29,854 nucleotides of DNA from JAVVXB01 sp036651815 (GCA_036651815.1 JAVVXB010000035.1:1-29854), one strand, 5' to 3'; numbered from the stretch's first letter, positions 1 to 8,441 are shown. A program made the numbers and translations. The notes: generated by a model from the sequence alone, not told the origin.

Positions 1-499
1 CGTCCGCAATCGGATCGTGATTCATTCCAACCAGTACAAGCGTGATGGCTTCTCCTGTGGTCAGCGTAACGGTTTTCGTGCTGCCAACCGTGAAATAATC
101 GGCGCCTTTCCCGATTTTTCCAATGCGGTCAATCTGTGCCCACGTGCAGTTTTCCAGCGTTGTGCCGACCGGCGGCAGACCGGGCAACGCCCACCAAGCG
201 CCAAGATATGCGTAGTAGGCCGTGAGCAACGTCCACGCGGTCATTACAGAATCGTATTGATATGCACCCCAGCACTTGATCGGCACGCTGCCATCGCTCA
301 TAGCCGTGCCGCTATCGGGATTGACCACATGAAACCACACGTCACCATCGATGGGTGTTTCCGGCGCTGAATCACACACATGAATTTTGCTCGCCGCTTT
401 GTTCGTCACCGCCAGGAACGTTCGCCCCGTCACATCGGCAGGTAGGCTTGCAGCCGTGATAAACTTCCATCCGCCAGCCCGTTCTTCCATAAATAACAT
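1..499 (-). CDS. Phage-tail-like protein with DUF6273-like C-terminus (partial)
   Basis: Reading frame starts at ATG 499-497 and runs off the left edge, so the C-terminus is missing; about 166 residues are visible. AGGAGG lies 6 bases before the ATG, which favours this start over an in-frame ATG at 490. The N-terminal half (EERAGGWKFITAAS, then APETPIDGDVWFHV) resembles modules near the tips of phage tail fibres. The visible C-terminal part (TWAQIDRIGKIGKGADYFTVG, then LVGMNHDPIAD) resembles the DUF6273 domain, frequent in tail or surface proteins of Clostridia. It follows the BppU-like gene with a gap of 12 bases, so the two are surely co-transcribed. A role in host or surface recognition is inferred from family and context. 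Confidence 0.6.
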   Translation of the reverse strand, partial: MLFMEERAGGWKFITAASLPADVTGRTFLAVTNKAASKIHVCDSAPETPIDGDVWFHVVNPDSGTAMSDGSVPIKCWGAYQYDSVMTAWTLLTAYYAYLGAWWALPGLPPVGTTLENCTWAQIDRIGKIGKGADYFTVGSTKTVTLTTGEAITLVLVGMNHDPIAD

Positions 500-511
500 T
501 GTTTCCCTCCT

Positions 512-1381
512 TTATAACGCAGCAATGTCCAGGCAGATATCCTTTGTTGGTACTGCCAATGCTGAAAACTGTAAACCATCATTTACGTGGGCCACTGTTA
601 TGCCTGCATCCGCAAATCGTTCGCCATCCGTTTGCGTTGTACCTTTGATAAATACTACATGATTGACAGTAACCGGCAACGCAAGCTTCTGCGTATGATT
701 TCCCCAAGCGGCTTTGTCGAGCGTTTTTGTCCACCGGAGCACCAGCGGATCTTTCCCTGCGGAACGATGCTGCTCCGCGTGAACCGTGGGCGCTGCGTCT
801 ACATCCGCCGGTACCGCTGGAATATAAGGTTTGTGCCGGATGAATGCATCCATGCTCGCGTCCACTTCGCTCCAGTCCGCCTGAACATTCATCTCCCCCT
901 TGACTAAGTTGATCTCCGCTGCCGCAGTACGTGCCTCCCCTGCCGCCAGCCTTGCTTCCTGCGTTGCGGCAATCAGCGGCGGATATGCCTTGTTGGCGCG
1001 GATGATGTCCTCGCTGATGAGCGAACGGCGGCAGCGAAAATCAAACCGTTTGCTCGTAATCAGCACCTTTCTGTTCGGTCCGCTGTAAATCTGCACATCT
1101 GCGCTGACGTTGCCCGGTCCATAGTCCGTCGGATCGAGCAGCGCGGTGAACGTACCCACTACCGTCCCCTGCGTGATACCGCTGGTCTCATCTTGTATTG
1201 AAAATCCTTTCGATGAAGTATAGGCAATACAGATTGCGCATCCGTTGAGCAGCATCTCCTCCCCATTGTTTCGCAGTGTCACCTGCAGCACGTTACCCGT
1301 ATCTCCGTCAACGACCTCGAACGGGTGAAATGGAAGGGAACGCGTCGTATCCAGACAAATGGTAATCTCCCGAAACTGCAT
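512..1381 (-). CDS. BppU-like phage baseplate/tail fibre protein
   Basis: About 289 residues from ATG 1381, chosen because AAAGGAGG lies 12 bases upstream; the open frame extends further 5' but without a ribosome site. Residues 1-130 look like the BppU N-terminal domain (DUF2479) that mounts receptor-binding proteins on baseplates of phages of Gram-positive bacteria. An alanine/glutamate-rich coiled-coil follows (EARLAAGEARTAAAEINLVK), then the tail-fibre signature QADWSEVDASMDAFIRHKP and the HAEQHRSAGKDPL motif often seen in fibres. It is the first gene of its strand here: upstream lies a divergent housekeeping gene, not the tail genes that normally precede BppU. It could belong to a prophage edge, a tailocin or a decayed remnant. 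Identity as a tail protein is fairly safe; specificity is unknown. Confidence 0.75.
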   Translation of the reverse strand: MQFREITICLDTTRSLPFHPFEVVDGDTGNVLQVTLRNNGEEMLLNGCAICIAYTSSKGFSIQDETSGITQGTVVGTFTALLDPTDYGPGNVSADVQIYSGPNRKVLITSKRFDFRCRRSLISEDIIRANKAYPPLIAATQEARLAAGEARTAAAEINLVKGEMNVQADWSEVDASMDAFIRHKPYIPAVPADVDAAPTVHAEQHRSAGKDPLVLRWTKTLDKAAWGNHTQKLALPVTVNHVVFIKGTTQTDGERFADAGITVAHVNDGLQFSALAVPTKDICLDIAAL

Positions 1382-1773
1382 CTTCTCTTCTATCCTCCTT
1401 TGGCTGTCCTCATAGATTATCCGACAAAATCGCAACAATTTTGTGTTACAATAATAATTGCAAAAATTACTTGATCGATTTTCCTGTGATTGACTAATAT
1501 GCTGCCTATTTTCTAACAATTTTCTCTAGACGATCCGAATGTTTTTTCTATTCGTCTCATAAAGAATTGCGGCTCACTCAGCAAATCTAAGCTTGATCCG
1601 CTGCAGGTAGCACAGCAGACCCCTATTTCTTTACGAACCCGCGGCCCAAACAATAGCAGTGCCTATTGTACGAAAACGCGATTCAATCCCATGTTGCCCC
1701 GAGCGATTGAATCATGTATACTACATGAGAAGAATTTAAGATTATTCGGTCGTAAAATGAGCGAGTCGGAGGT
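1382..1773. other. Divergent intergenic region
   Basis: This gap separates the leftward tail genes from the rightward plsC operon. It holds a good plus-strand promoter (1694-1722) and, 24 bases before that promoter, a 7-bp inverted repeat ACAATAG-CAGTGC-CTATTGT (1650-1669) that could be an operator; no protein can be named for it. I saw no convincing promoter for the leftward tail genes, and no ORF with a ribosome site. Confidence 0.5.
1694..1722 (+). promoter_or_regulatory. Sigma-A-type promoter of the plsC operon
   Basis: TTGCCC (1694-1699), a 17-base spacer and TATACT (1717-1722). Transcription would begin near 1729, about 50 bases before plsC. Confidence 0.6.
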
Positions 1774-2931
1774 ATGCAAGGGATGGGCGATGCGGCTAGA
1801 CATGTTAAAATCTGGCGGTTTTTGCAGTGTGCTGCACGTTGGTTGCTGATGCGTGCTTTCCGTTTTCAGTGCCAAACGGTAGATCCCGGTATGCAACCGT
1901 GTCTAGTGGTCGCCAACCACAATGTCAATCTTGATCCGGCGCTGATAGCGCTGAGCTTTCCTAAAAAACAGCTGTACTTTGTTGCAAGTGAGCATGTGTT
2001 TCGTAAGGGCTTCCCTTCGAAACTGCTCCATTATTTTTTTGCGCCCATTTCCCGTATAAAAGGCTCTACCGATGTATCCGCGGCAATGGAGATCATCCGC
2101 ACGCTGCACAATGGCAGCAGCGTTTGTCTGTTTGCCGAGGGGAATCGTTCGTTTAACGGCGTGACAGGACCCGTTTCCCCTGCAACGAGTAAACTTGCCA
2201 AGCGCTCTGGCGCGGCGCTGGTCACCTATAAATTCGAAGGCGGTTATTTGACCTCACCACGCTGGAGCAGAACCCTAAGAAAAGGTCGTATGCTCGGCTA
2301 TTGTGTCAATGTATATTCGCCCGAACAGCTCAAGGGCATGACCACGGAGGAAGTGAATCGAGCCATTGAGCAGGATCTGCGTGAAGACGCGTTTGAACGC
2401 CAGGCGGCTGAGCCGATTGACTACATAGGCAAACATCTTGCCGAAGGCCTGGAAACCGCGCTGTACCTCTGCCCAAAATGCGGCCGCATCGGCACGCTTC
2501 ACAGCCGCGACGACCGTTTTTTTTGTGATTGCGGCTTGCAGGTCACCTATACCACAAAAGGTTTTTTTACCGGCGCGGAAGTTCCCTTTTCCAACATACG
2601 CGATTGGGATCGTTGGCAAACGGATCGCATGATTGAATTGTCAAAGACCATTTCCGTTGCGCCTGCCTTTTCCGATGATGGAATGTCGCTTTACCGTGTA
2701 GAAAAATCGCATACCAGCACGGCGCTTGCTTCCGGTACGCTGGCAATGAACCAAGATTCCCTGATGATCGGCGGGCACGTTTTTGCTCTCGATACCATCA
2801 GTAGCATGGCGCTGGTGGGTTCTTGCACCATCGTGTTTACAGCGGACAGCGTACATTATGAATTGCGTGCGGATGCGCGCTATTATTGTGGGCGCAAATA
2901 TTTTGCGCTCTATCAACTGCTTAAAAATTAA
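1774..2931 (+). CDS. plsC: 1-acyl-sn-glycerol-3-phosphate acyltransferase (PlsC family) with zinc-ribbon-like tail
   Basis: Transfers an acyl chain to the 2-position of lysophosphatidic acid at the inner face of the membrane. Motif I is NHNVNLD (H49, D54, the HX4D catalytic pair); the substrate motif FAEGNRSF sits at 120-127 in place of the usual FPEGTRS. Residues after 230 are unusual for PlsC: CPKC (233-236) and CDC (251-253) form a likely four-cysteine metal knuckle, followed by about 130 residues of unknown fold. GGAGG at 1768-1772 touches ATG 1774 too closely; the in-frame ATG at 1783, ten bases downstream of it, may be the true start. It leads an operon with the phosphate cotransporter. 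The acyltransferase core is clear; the acyl acceptor is not proven and could be another lysolipid. Confidence 0.85.
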   Translation: MQGMGDAARHVKIWRFLQCAARWLLMRAFRFQCQTVDPGMQPCLVVANHNVNLDPALIALSFPKKQLYFVASEHVFRKGFPSKLLHYFFAPISRIKGSTDVSAAMEIIRTLHNGSSVCLFAEGNRSFNGVTGPVSPATSKLAKRSGAALVTYKFEGGYLTSPRWSRTLRKGRMLGYCVNVYSPEQLKGMTTEEVNRAIEQDLREDAFERQAAEPIDYIGKHLAEGLETALYLCPKCGRIGTLHSRDDRFFCDCGLQVTYTTKGFFTGAEVPFSNIRDWDRWQTDRMIELSKTISVAPAFSDDGMSLYRVEKSHTSTALASGTLAMNQDSLMIGGHVFALDTISSMALVGSCTIVFTADSVHYELRADARYYCGRKYFALYQLLKN

Positions 2932-2997
2932 AAGCATGCCAACCTGGTCCCATCCATGTGCGCATGCGATCCATCAATCGAATTGGAGCGAAAACAA

Positions 2998-4761
2998 ATG
3001 ACAATTTTTCAGTTGCTGTCATTGATCGGAGGACTTGCGTTCTTTCTGTTTGGCATGCATACGATGAGCAACGCACTTGAGCGGTTGTCCGGCGGCATGC
3101 TTGAACGGACGCTGGAAAAGTCCACAAACAGCCGTATGAAGGCAGTGTTGCTCGGCGCTACGGTCACGGCGCTCATCCAGAGTTCCTCAGCAACCACGGT
3201 CATGGTGGTCGGCTTTGTCAACGGCGGAATTATGACGCTGTCGCAGTCCATCGGAATTATCATGGGCGCCAATATCGGCACCACGATCACGGCGTGGATT
3301 CTCAGTCTCACGGGAATCGAAAGCAGCTCCATCTGGATTCAACTGCTCAAGCCATCCTCTTTTGCGCCCATACTGGCAGCAGTCGGCGCATTTCTTGTAC
3401 TGTTTTCCAAAAAAGAGCATCGGCGTACCATCGGTTCCATCCTGTGCGGCTTTGCAGTTTTGATGTTTGGCATGGACTTGATGAGCGCTTCGGTCAAGCC
3501 GCTGGCGGATCTACCGGAATTTGCAAACATCATGACGATGTTCACAAATCCGTTGCTTGGCGTGCTGGTAGGCATGGTAATTACCGGCATCATCCAAAGC
3601 TCCGCCGCTTCCCTAGGCATGTTGCAAGCACTTTCGCTCACCGGCAGCATCACCTACGGCATGGCAATTCCCATCATCATGGGACAAAATATCGGTACCT
3701 GCGCAACCGCGCTGCTTTCCTGCATCGGAGCAAGTAAAAATGCAAAACGAACCGCGATGGTTCATCTGTATTTTAATCTTGTTGGCACGGCGCTGTTCCT
3801 AACCATCTTCTATATCGTCAATGCGTTTGTTGGGTTTACGTTCCTCAATCTGCCGTTGAATCCTGCGGATATCGCATTGATTCATACCATCTTTAACGTC
3901 GCAGCCACCGTTGTACTGCTTCCTTTTGCGGATGTTCTTGGTAAACTTGCTACGCTTTCAGTACCGGATCACCGTGAAAAAGCACGGCAGGATGAAGAAG
4001 AATGGCCATTGGATGACCGCTTTCTTAACATGCCGACATTTGCGCTGGAGCAATGTAAAAATGTAACGTGTAAGATGTCGTCGCTTGCGCGGGAAACCAT
4101 CCTTACAGCCATCGGCACAGTGCAACATTACGATCCAAAGGCCGTGGCAGAGGTCGTTAAAAATGAAAGTATCATCGACACCTATGAAGATCGGCTCGGT
4201 GCCTATCTGGTCAAACTGAGCATTCATAAGCTCCTACCCAAGGACAGCCGCGAGATTGGCATGTTCCTGCATGTGATCGGCGATTGGGAGCGCATCAGCG
4301 ATCATGCTGTCAATATCACCGAAGTCTCGCAGGAGATGTATAACAAGCAAATCGTCTTTTCCGAGGCTGCGCAACATGAAATTCAAGTCTTTTTCGATGC
4401 ATTAACAGAGATCCTGTCAATTACAACCGACGCCTTTCAGTCTGGTAACGTGTCCGCCGCCAAACAAGTTGAGCCGCTTGAAGAGGTCATCGATGCATTG
4501 CAAGCGGAACTCAAATCCCGCCATATCGCACGGTTGCAAACGGGTGCATGCACCATTGAATTGGGGTTTGTTCTCTCCGATCTGCTCGCAAATTTGGAAC
4601 GTGTCAGCGATCACTGTAGCAACATTGCTGCCTGCATGATTCAAACACAGCAGGAGGCCTTTGATATGCATAGTTATCTGGAATCTGTCAAAGCCACGGA
4701 CGGCAATCCCGATTTTTCTGCGAAAGTACAAGCATATACAAAACAATTTCAACTTCCTTGA
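2998..4761 (+). CDS. Na/Pi cotransporter family protein with C-terminal PhoU-like domain
   Basis: About 587 residues from ATG 2998 (GGAGCG at 2983-2988); the open frame reaches back to 2956 without a ribosome site. The first 330 residues hold the two inverted transporter repeats of the NptA/YjbB (PF02690) family, marked by QSSSATT (61-67) with GANIGTT (90-96), and QSSAAS (200-205) with GQNIGTC (229-235). The C-terminal 220 residues are a soluble helical PhoU-like domain with paired metal-site motifs, WERISDHAVNI and LERVSDHCSNI. Expected role is sodium-coupled phosphate movement across the plasma membrane, regulated by the PhoU part; direction (uptake or, as for E. coli YjbB, export) cannot be told from sequence. 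Follows plsC by 66 bases and precedes the YbaK-GNAT gene by 34. Confidence 0.9.
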   Translation: MTIFQLLSLIGGLAFFLFGMHTMSNALERLSGGMLERTLEKSTNSRMKAVLLGATVTALIQSSSATTVMVVGFVNGGIMTLSQSIGIIMGANIGTTITAWILSLTGIESSSIWIQLLKPSSFAPILAAVGAFLVLFSKKEHRRTIGSILCGFAVLMFGMDLMSASVKPLADLPEFANIMTMFTNPLLGVLVGMVITGIIQSSAASLGMLQALSLTGSITYGMAIPIIMGQNIGTCATALLSCIGASKNAKRTAMVHLYFNLVGTALFLTIFYIVNAFVGFTFLNLPLNPADIALIHTIFNVAATVVLLPFADVLGKLATLSVPDHREKARQDEEEWPLDDRFLNMPTFALEQCKNVTCKMSSLARETILTAIGTVQHYDPKAVAEVVKNESIIDTYEDRLGAYLVKLSIHKLLPKDSREIGMFLHVIGDWERISDHAVNITEVSQEMYNKQIVFSEAAQHEIQVFFDALTEILSITTDAFQSGNVSAAKQVEPLEEVIDALQAELKSRHIARLQTGACTIELGFVLSDLLANLERVSDHCSNIAACMIQTQQEAFDMHSYLESVKATDGNPDFSAKVQAYTKQFQLP

Positions 4762-4795
4762 CCGTTTCATTGGGTCAGGAACAAAGGAGTATCCC

Positions 4796-5740
4796 ATGTC
4801 CATTGACCAAGTTCGTCGTTATTTCAGTAATTTCGGTATGGAAAGCCGCGTCTTAGAATTTGATGTGTCATCAGCCACCGTCGATCTGGCAGCGCAGGCG
4901 CTTTCCGTGCGTCCTGCCCGCATTGCCAAGACGCTGTCGTTTAAAATTAAGGACGGCTGCATCCTGATTGTGACCGCGGGCGATGCAAAAATTGACAATG
5001 CCAAATACAAGGAACAATTTCACACAAAAGCAAAAATGCTCACTTTTGAAGAGGTCGAGCCAATGACTGGTTCCGCCGTAGGCGGTGTTTGTCCTTTTGC
5101 TGTACCGGCAAGTGTCTCAGTCTATCTGGATGTTTCGCTCAAACGGTTTCATACCGTATTTCCCGCCTGCGGCAGTGACAACAGTGCCATCGAATTTACG
5201 CCCGCCGATCTGTTTCGCTTTTCCAACGCACTGGAATGGATCGATGTATGCAAGGATTGGGAAGAAGGGAACGATCCTGTTGTGGATGACGTACTGTTGT
5301 CCTCTCCCGGTACGTTCAATGATGGCGAAATTTCACTGCGTCTCATCCAAACTTTTTCGGCAGACGAAAAAAAAGGCTTTGTACCCTCCTACAAATTTGC
5401 AATCGATCGTGTTGCCGATGGCGCTGAGGTTGGTCACATCGACCTGCGCGTTGGCTATGTGCGCGGTACATATTATGGCGGAAATATTGGCTATGAGGTG
5501 GTGGAAGCGTTCCGCGGGCATAGATATGCTGCAAAGGCCGTCAAATTACTTTTGCCGCTGTGCAAGCACCACGGCATGTCTTCTGTTATCGTCTCCTGTG
5601 CGGCAGACAATGTGACTTCTCGAACCACGATTGAAGCCTGTGGCGGAACGTTGCTGGAACGAGTTTTAGTGCCAAGTTATACAACCCTCTATCGTGAAGG
5701 AACCCGTGGCGAACATCTGATCTACGAAATCAAGCCATAA
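4796..5740 (+). CDS. YbaK/EbsC-type aminoacyl-tRNA deacylase fused to GNAT acetyltransferase
   Basis: About 314 residues from ATG 4796, with AAAGGAG six bases upstream. Residues 1-155 are a complete YbaK/ProX-type domain: the conserved lysine is at 45 (RIAKTLSFK) and the GGVCPFAV loop at 96-103. Such domains hydrolyse mischarged tRNA, for example Cys-tRNA(Pro). Residues 175-314 form a GNAT N-acetyltransferase with an acetyl-CoA loop at FRGHRYAAKAVK (239-250). The reading frame crosses the joint without stop or restart, so this is a true fusion. It ends the plsC operon. Its acetyl acceptor is unknown; an aminoacyl or free amino acid linked to tRNA quality control is a reasonable guess only. 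Confidence 0.85.
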   Translation: MSIDQVRRYFSNFGMESRVLEFDVSSATVDLAAQALSVRPARIAKTLSFKIKDGCILIVTAGDAKIDNAKYKEQFHTKAKMLTFEEVEPMTGSAVGGVCPFAVPASVSVYLDVSLKRFHTVFPACGSDNSAIEFTPADLFRFSNALEWIDVCKDWEEGNDPVVDDVLLSSPGTFNDGEISLRLIQTFSADEKKGFVPSYKFAIDRVADGAEVGHIDLRVGYVRGTYYGGNIGYEVVEAFRGHRYAAKAVKLLLPLCKHHGMSSVIVSCAADNVTSRTTIEACGGTLLERVLVPSYTTLYREGTRGEHLIYEIKP

Positions 5741-5750
5741 TCTTCTTCGA

Positions 5751-5835
5751 GACATATTTTTAAAAAGAGAATTTTGAGCTTTGGCGTGATTTTTTTCAGC
5801 CCAATGCAGAATTCGCCGGCTTGCTAGCAGTAGCT
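5751..5835. repeat. Decayed relative of the convergent-gap inverted-end element
   Basis: Starts ten bases after the YbaK-GNAT stop. It shares with the element at 12954-13112 the 14-base string AAAAGAGAATTTTG (5763-5776; 12967-12980), then a similar T-rich stretch and a similar GGCTTGCT segment. I cannot find the matching right end, so it is a partial or heavily mutated copy. It fills the gap between converging genes. Confidence 0.4.
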
Positions 5836-5890
5836 CTTTGATAATAAACGTAGAAATGGCGAAAAAGATACTGAGCATGTTTTCAGGGCA

Positions 5891-6547
5891 TTACGAGACG
5901 CCTGCTGTGGATTTTGTGCCCAGACGCGGTATCCGTCGAACAAGGAGCAGCAGCACCAGAAAGCCTAGCCCGACCTTGATTAGCATGCTGATTGGCTGAT
6001 AATCGGAAACAAAAACGCGTAATGCTGCGTCCGTTGCAGCCAGCGCGAGGACTCCGGCAATCAGCGGCAGCAAGTTCTTCCGCTTAAACAAATCCCGCAT
6101 ACGCTTACGTGGACATACTAGTTTATAGACAAGCGTGAACAATCCAAAGAGAACAAGCGCGTTCAGCAAAACGCCCAGCAGTCCCTGCCAGAGGGGCGAT
6201 CGTCCTGCCGTAAGCAGTGCTACCGCTGTCAACGCGACTTTCCCCGCAGCCCAGAGTGGAAGCAGCACAAACGCGCGCACGGCAGCTGGCTGCCGCAGGA
6301 AAAATACCCGCAGTTGATCCATCAGCGTCTGTTTTTCTCCGGTGCGCAGTCCGGCGGAATGCTCCGCACGTTTGCCGACGGAAACAACCGCAGCTTGCTG
6401 AGACGCATCCTCGTCATTTTCAACCGCTAGCAGCTCGTCCGCCGTGCCAAACAAAGAACCAATCGTCAGCGAAACCGCCGCCAGTGTACCGGTGGCCACG
6501 CCCGCAAGTACGCGCCTGCACTTCTGCTTTTGATTGTCGTTTTTCAT
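5891..6547 (-). CDS. Hypothetical multi-pass membrane protein
   Basis: About 218 residues from ATG 6547; an in-frame ATG at 6571 is possible but lies upstream of the apparent transcription start. Hydrophobic segments near residues 12-34, 92-113, 118-143, 159-180 and 188-203 suggest four or five membrane spans, with a polar, acidic loop of about 55 residues after the first. The cluster CPRKRMRDLFKRKN (145-158) should face the cytoplasm. I do not recognise the family. There is no ribosome site before either ATG. It diverges from an M15 peptidase lipoprotein across a very short gap, suggesting co-regulation and perhaps an envelope role, which is inference. Confidence 0.65.
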   Translation of the reverse strand: MKNDNQKQKCRRVLAGVATGTLAAVSLTIGSLFGTADELLAVENDEDASQQAAVVSVGKRAEHSAGLRTGEKQTLMDQLRVFFLRQPAAVRAFVLLPLWAAGKVALTAVALLTAGRSPLWQGLLGVLLNALVLFGLFTLVYKLVCPRKRMRDLFKRKNLLPLIAGVLALAATDAALRVFVSDYQPISMLIKVGLGFLVLLLLVRRIPRLGTKSTAGVS

Positions 6548-6581
6548 GCATTCAGTATAACATGGATTCATCCGCTGGAAA
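6534..6581. promoter_or_regulatory. Overlapping divergent promoters
   Basis: Plus strand: TTGTCG (6534-6539), 16 bases, TATAAC (6556-6561), reading to the M15 gene. Minus strand: TTTCCA (6581-6576), 16 bases, TATACT (6559-6554), reading to the membrane protein. The two -10 boxes share bases 6556-6559. The predicted minus start point falls on or next to the A of ATG 6547, which would give a leaderless mRNA. Confidence 0.5.
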
Positions 6582-6594
6582 AGGATGGTATTAT

Positions 6595-7428
6595 ATGAAA
6601 GGTTTGGCTTCGATGCGTCATCGACTCCCCCGTTGCCTGCTGGCGATTCTCATCTGCACGCTGGTTGCTTCAGCTTGCGGCGGTCAGTCAACCACGGCTC
6701 CTTCGATCACCGCAGATCCAGTTTGCTTGGTATGCACGCAGCCGAGCGCGTTGACCCCCAATGTCACGTTGCCACCATTGCCCACCATTTTGCCCACATC
6801 AGCGCCCACATCCACGCCTGATGGTTTTGTCGTGTTGGCCGATGGATTCTGCTACTGTCCACTTGACGACGTTGTGAAGGCTCGTATCTTAGGCATAAGC
6901 TATCCCGCCGATGGCAGCGCAAAAATCAGCCTTGACGAGCTGCGTTATCTGTCGATTCTATATTATGATTTTGAAGGCAACCGCAACAATGGAGAACTGA
7001 TCATCAATGCGCAGCTGGCGGACGAACTGTTGCAGATTTTTTACGAACTTTATCTGGAGCGCTATCCACTCGCAAGCGTACGTCTTGTAGACGATTTTGG
7101 GGAACCCGCCGATGACACACGCTCCATGGAAGCAAACAACACCTCTGCGTTCAACTACCGTGAAGTTGCGGGAACAAACAAGTTGTCGCTACACAGCTAC
7201 GGCGCAGCCATCGACATCAATCCACAGTTCAATCCTTATGTACAGAAGAATGGCACCCTGTCTCCCAAGAATGGTGCAGGCTATGCGGATCGAACCTATG
7301 AATTCCCAGGCAAAATTGATCGATTCGACCTTTGCTACCGTTTATTTACGGAGCGAGGTTGGCATTGGGGCGGCGATTTTAAATCTAGTAAGGACTATCA
7401 ACATTTTTCAAAGGACTTGGGATACTGA
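6595..7428 (+). CDS. M15-family D-Ala-D-Ala carboxypeptidase-like lipoprotein
   Basis: 277 residues from ATG 6595, with AAGGATGG about 6 bases upstream; the longer open frame from 6217 has no start signal and overlaps the divergent gene. An N-terminal signal (residues 8-28) ends in LVASAC, an acceptable lipobox with C28 as lipid anchor. A Pro/Thr-rich spacer follows to about 77. The catalytic domain shows the VanY/M15 pattern: SLHSYGAAIDIN (zinc ligands H200 and D207), GWHWGGDF (256-262) and DYQHF (H270). It should trim peptidoglycan stem peptides outside the membrane. Family is clear; carboxypeptidase versus L,D- or D,D-endopeptidase activity cannot be decided. No van genes nearby, so a resistance role is not implied. 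Confidence 0.85.
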   Translation: MKGLASMRHRLPRCLLAILICTLVASACGGQSTTAPSITADPVCLVCTQPSALTPNVTLPPLPTILPTSAPTSTPDGFVVLADGFCYCPLDDVVKARILGISYPADGSAKISLDELRYLSILYYDFEGNRNNGELIINAQLADELLQIFYELYLERYPLASVRLVDDFGEPADDTRSMEANNTSAFNYREVAGTNKLSLHSYGAAIDINPQFNPYVQKNGTLSPKNGAGYADRTYEFPGKIDRFDLCYRLFTERGWHWGGDFKSSKDYQHFSKDLGY

Positions 7429-7448
7429 AATTCATAGATAGACAAAAA

Positions 7449-7476
7449 GACAACCCGGAAAAAACTCCGGGTTGTC
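7449..7476. terminator. Bidirectional rho-independent terminator
   Basis: Perfect 11-bp stem GACAACCCGGA / TCCGGGTTGTC with a 6-base loop. The minus strand continues with TTTTTGTC, ending the rplM-rpsI operon; the plus strand continues TCTTTGATT, ending the M15 gene. Confidence 0.9.
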
Positions 7477-7500
7477 TCTTTGATTGTACTTGTATTCTGT

Positions 7501-7893
7501 TTATCTCTTGGAGAACTGGGGCGCTCTACGAGCTGCATGCAGACCGTACTTTTTACGTTCCTTCATTCTCGGATCACGCGTGAGATAGCCAGCCTTCTTG
7601 AGGGCGGGGCGCAGCTCAGGCTGAGATACGAGGAGCGCACGGGCAATGCCGTGGCGAATTGCACCGGCTTGACCGGTGGTACCGCCACCATAGACATTAA
7701 CGAGCACATCGTACTTCGCCATCAGGTCGGTGAGTACGAGGGGTGCACGGACGATCATCTTGAGGGTTTCCATCCCAAAATAATCGTTGATATCACGCTT
7801 GTTGATGGTGATATTGCCGGTGCCCGGGAGCAAACGAACGCGGGCGATGGATGTCTTTCGCCTACCGGTACCAAGATATTGCGTACTTGCCAT
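7501..7893 (-). CDS. rpsI: 30S ribosomal protein S9
   Basis: 130 residues, full family length. Contains the typical N-terminal YLGTGRRKTSIARVRL, the GGGTTGQAGAIRHGIARAL core and the basic C-terminus ending in FSKR, which reaches into the P-site of the small ribosomal subunit and contacts tRNA. Follows rplM by 20 bases in the conserved L13-S9 operon and ends just before the terminator at 7449. Confidence 0.98.
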   Translation of the reverse strand: MASTQYLGTGRRKTSIARVRLLPGTGNITINKRDINDYFGMETLKMIVRAPLVLTDLMAKYDVLVNVYGGGTTGQAGAIRHGIARALLVSQPELRPALKKAGYLTRDPRMKERKKYGLHAARRAPQFSKR

Positions 7894-7913
7894 GTTCTGT
7901 ATGACTCCTTTCG

Positions 7914-8345
7914 TTACTTGAGCACGAGCGGCTCAGGCATCTGCGCGGCGTTCTTATGCTCCGGACCCGCATACACGCGGAGTTTAGTGAGCATTTGGTC
8001 GCCGAGAGGGCCTTTGGGCATCATGCGGCGGATGGATTCATACACCGCAAATTCCGGCTTGGTGTTAAGAAGCGTCCGGTAGGAAACTTCTTTGAGTCCA
8101 CCCGGATAACCGGTGTGGTGGATGTACTTCTTTTGATCGAGCTTCTTGCCCGTGAGACGAACCTTCGCGGCGTTGATGATAATCACATGATCGCCTGTAT
8201 CAACGTGCGGTGTGAATATAGGCTTGTGCTTCCCTCTGAGAATGGCTGCCACTTGTGAGGACAGCCGACCGAGCACCATGCCGTCCGCATCCACAACGTA
8301 CCAGTTGCGCTCAACGGTTTCGCCCTTTGCCATATAGGTTTTCAT
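7914..8345 (-). CDS. rplM: 50S ribosomal protein L13
   Basis: 143 residues, standard length. Recognised by RNWYVVDADGMVLGRLSSQV, the HVDTGDHVIIINA segment, and YIHHTGYPGGLK. L13 is an early assembly protein of the large subunit. ATG 8345 is preceded by GGAGG. First gene of the L13-S9 operon. Upstream is a consensus promoter and a leader of about 90 bases. Confidence 0.98.
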   Translation of the reverse strand: MKTYMAKGETVERNWYVVDADGMVLGRLSSQVAAILRGKHKPIFTPHVDTGDHVIIINAAKVRLTGKKLDQKKYIHHTGYPGGLKEVSYRTLLNTKPEFAVYESIRRMMPKGPLGDQMLTKLRVYAGPEHKNAAQMPEPLVLK

Positions 8346-8436
8346 GGCGATTCCTCCATAAATAATATTGTAAATCTGTTGTGTGAATCAAGCGCAAACT
8401 GCCGGGGCTGTGGCGGCTGTCACATGAATGGCACAA
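8346..8436 (-). promoter_or_regulatory. 5' leader of rplM-rpsI, possible autoregulatory RNA
   Basis: About 90 bases lie between the predicted start point and rplM. The segment is GC-rich and can fold (for example GTGCC with GGCAG around the CCGCCACAGCC core). Firmicutes rplM operons often carry an L13 leader; I cannot match its consensus by eye. Confidence 0.3.
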
Positions 8437-8441
8437 CGATT

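Noticed and set aside
6595..7428. Vancomycin resistance (vanY) locus
   Set aside because: The M15 domain matches the VanY family, but there are no vanHAX, vanRS or similar genes nearby.
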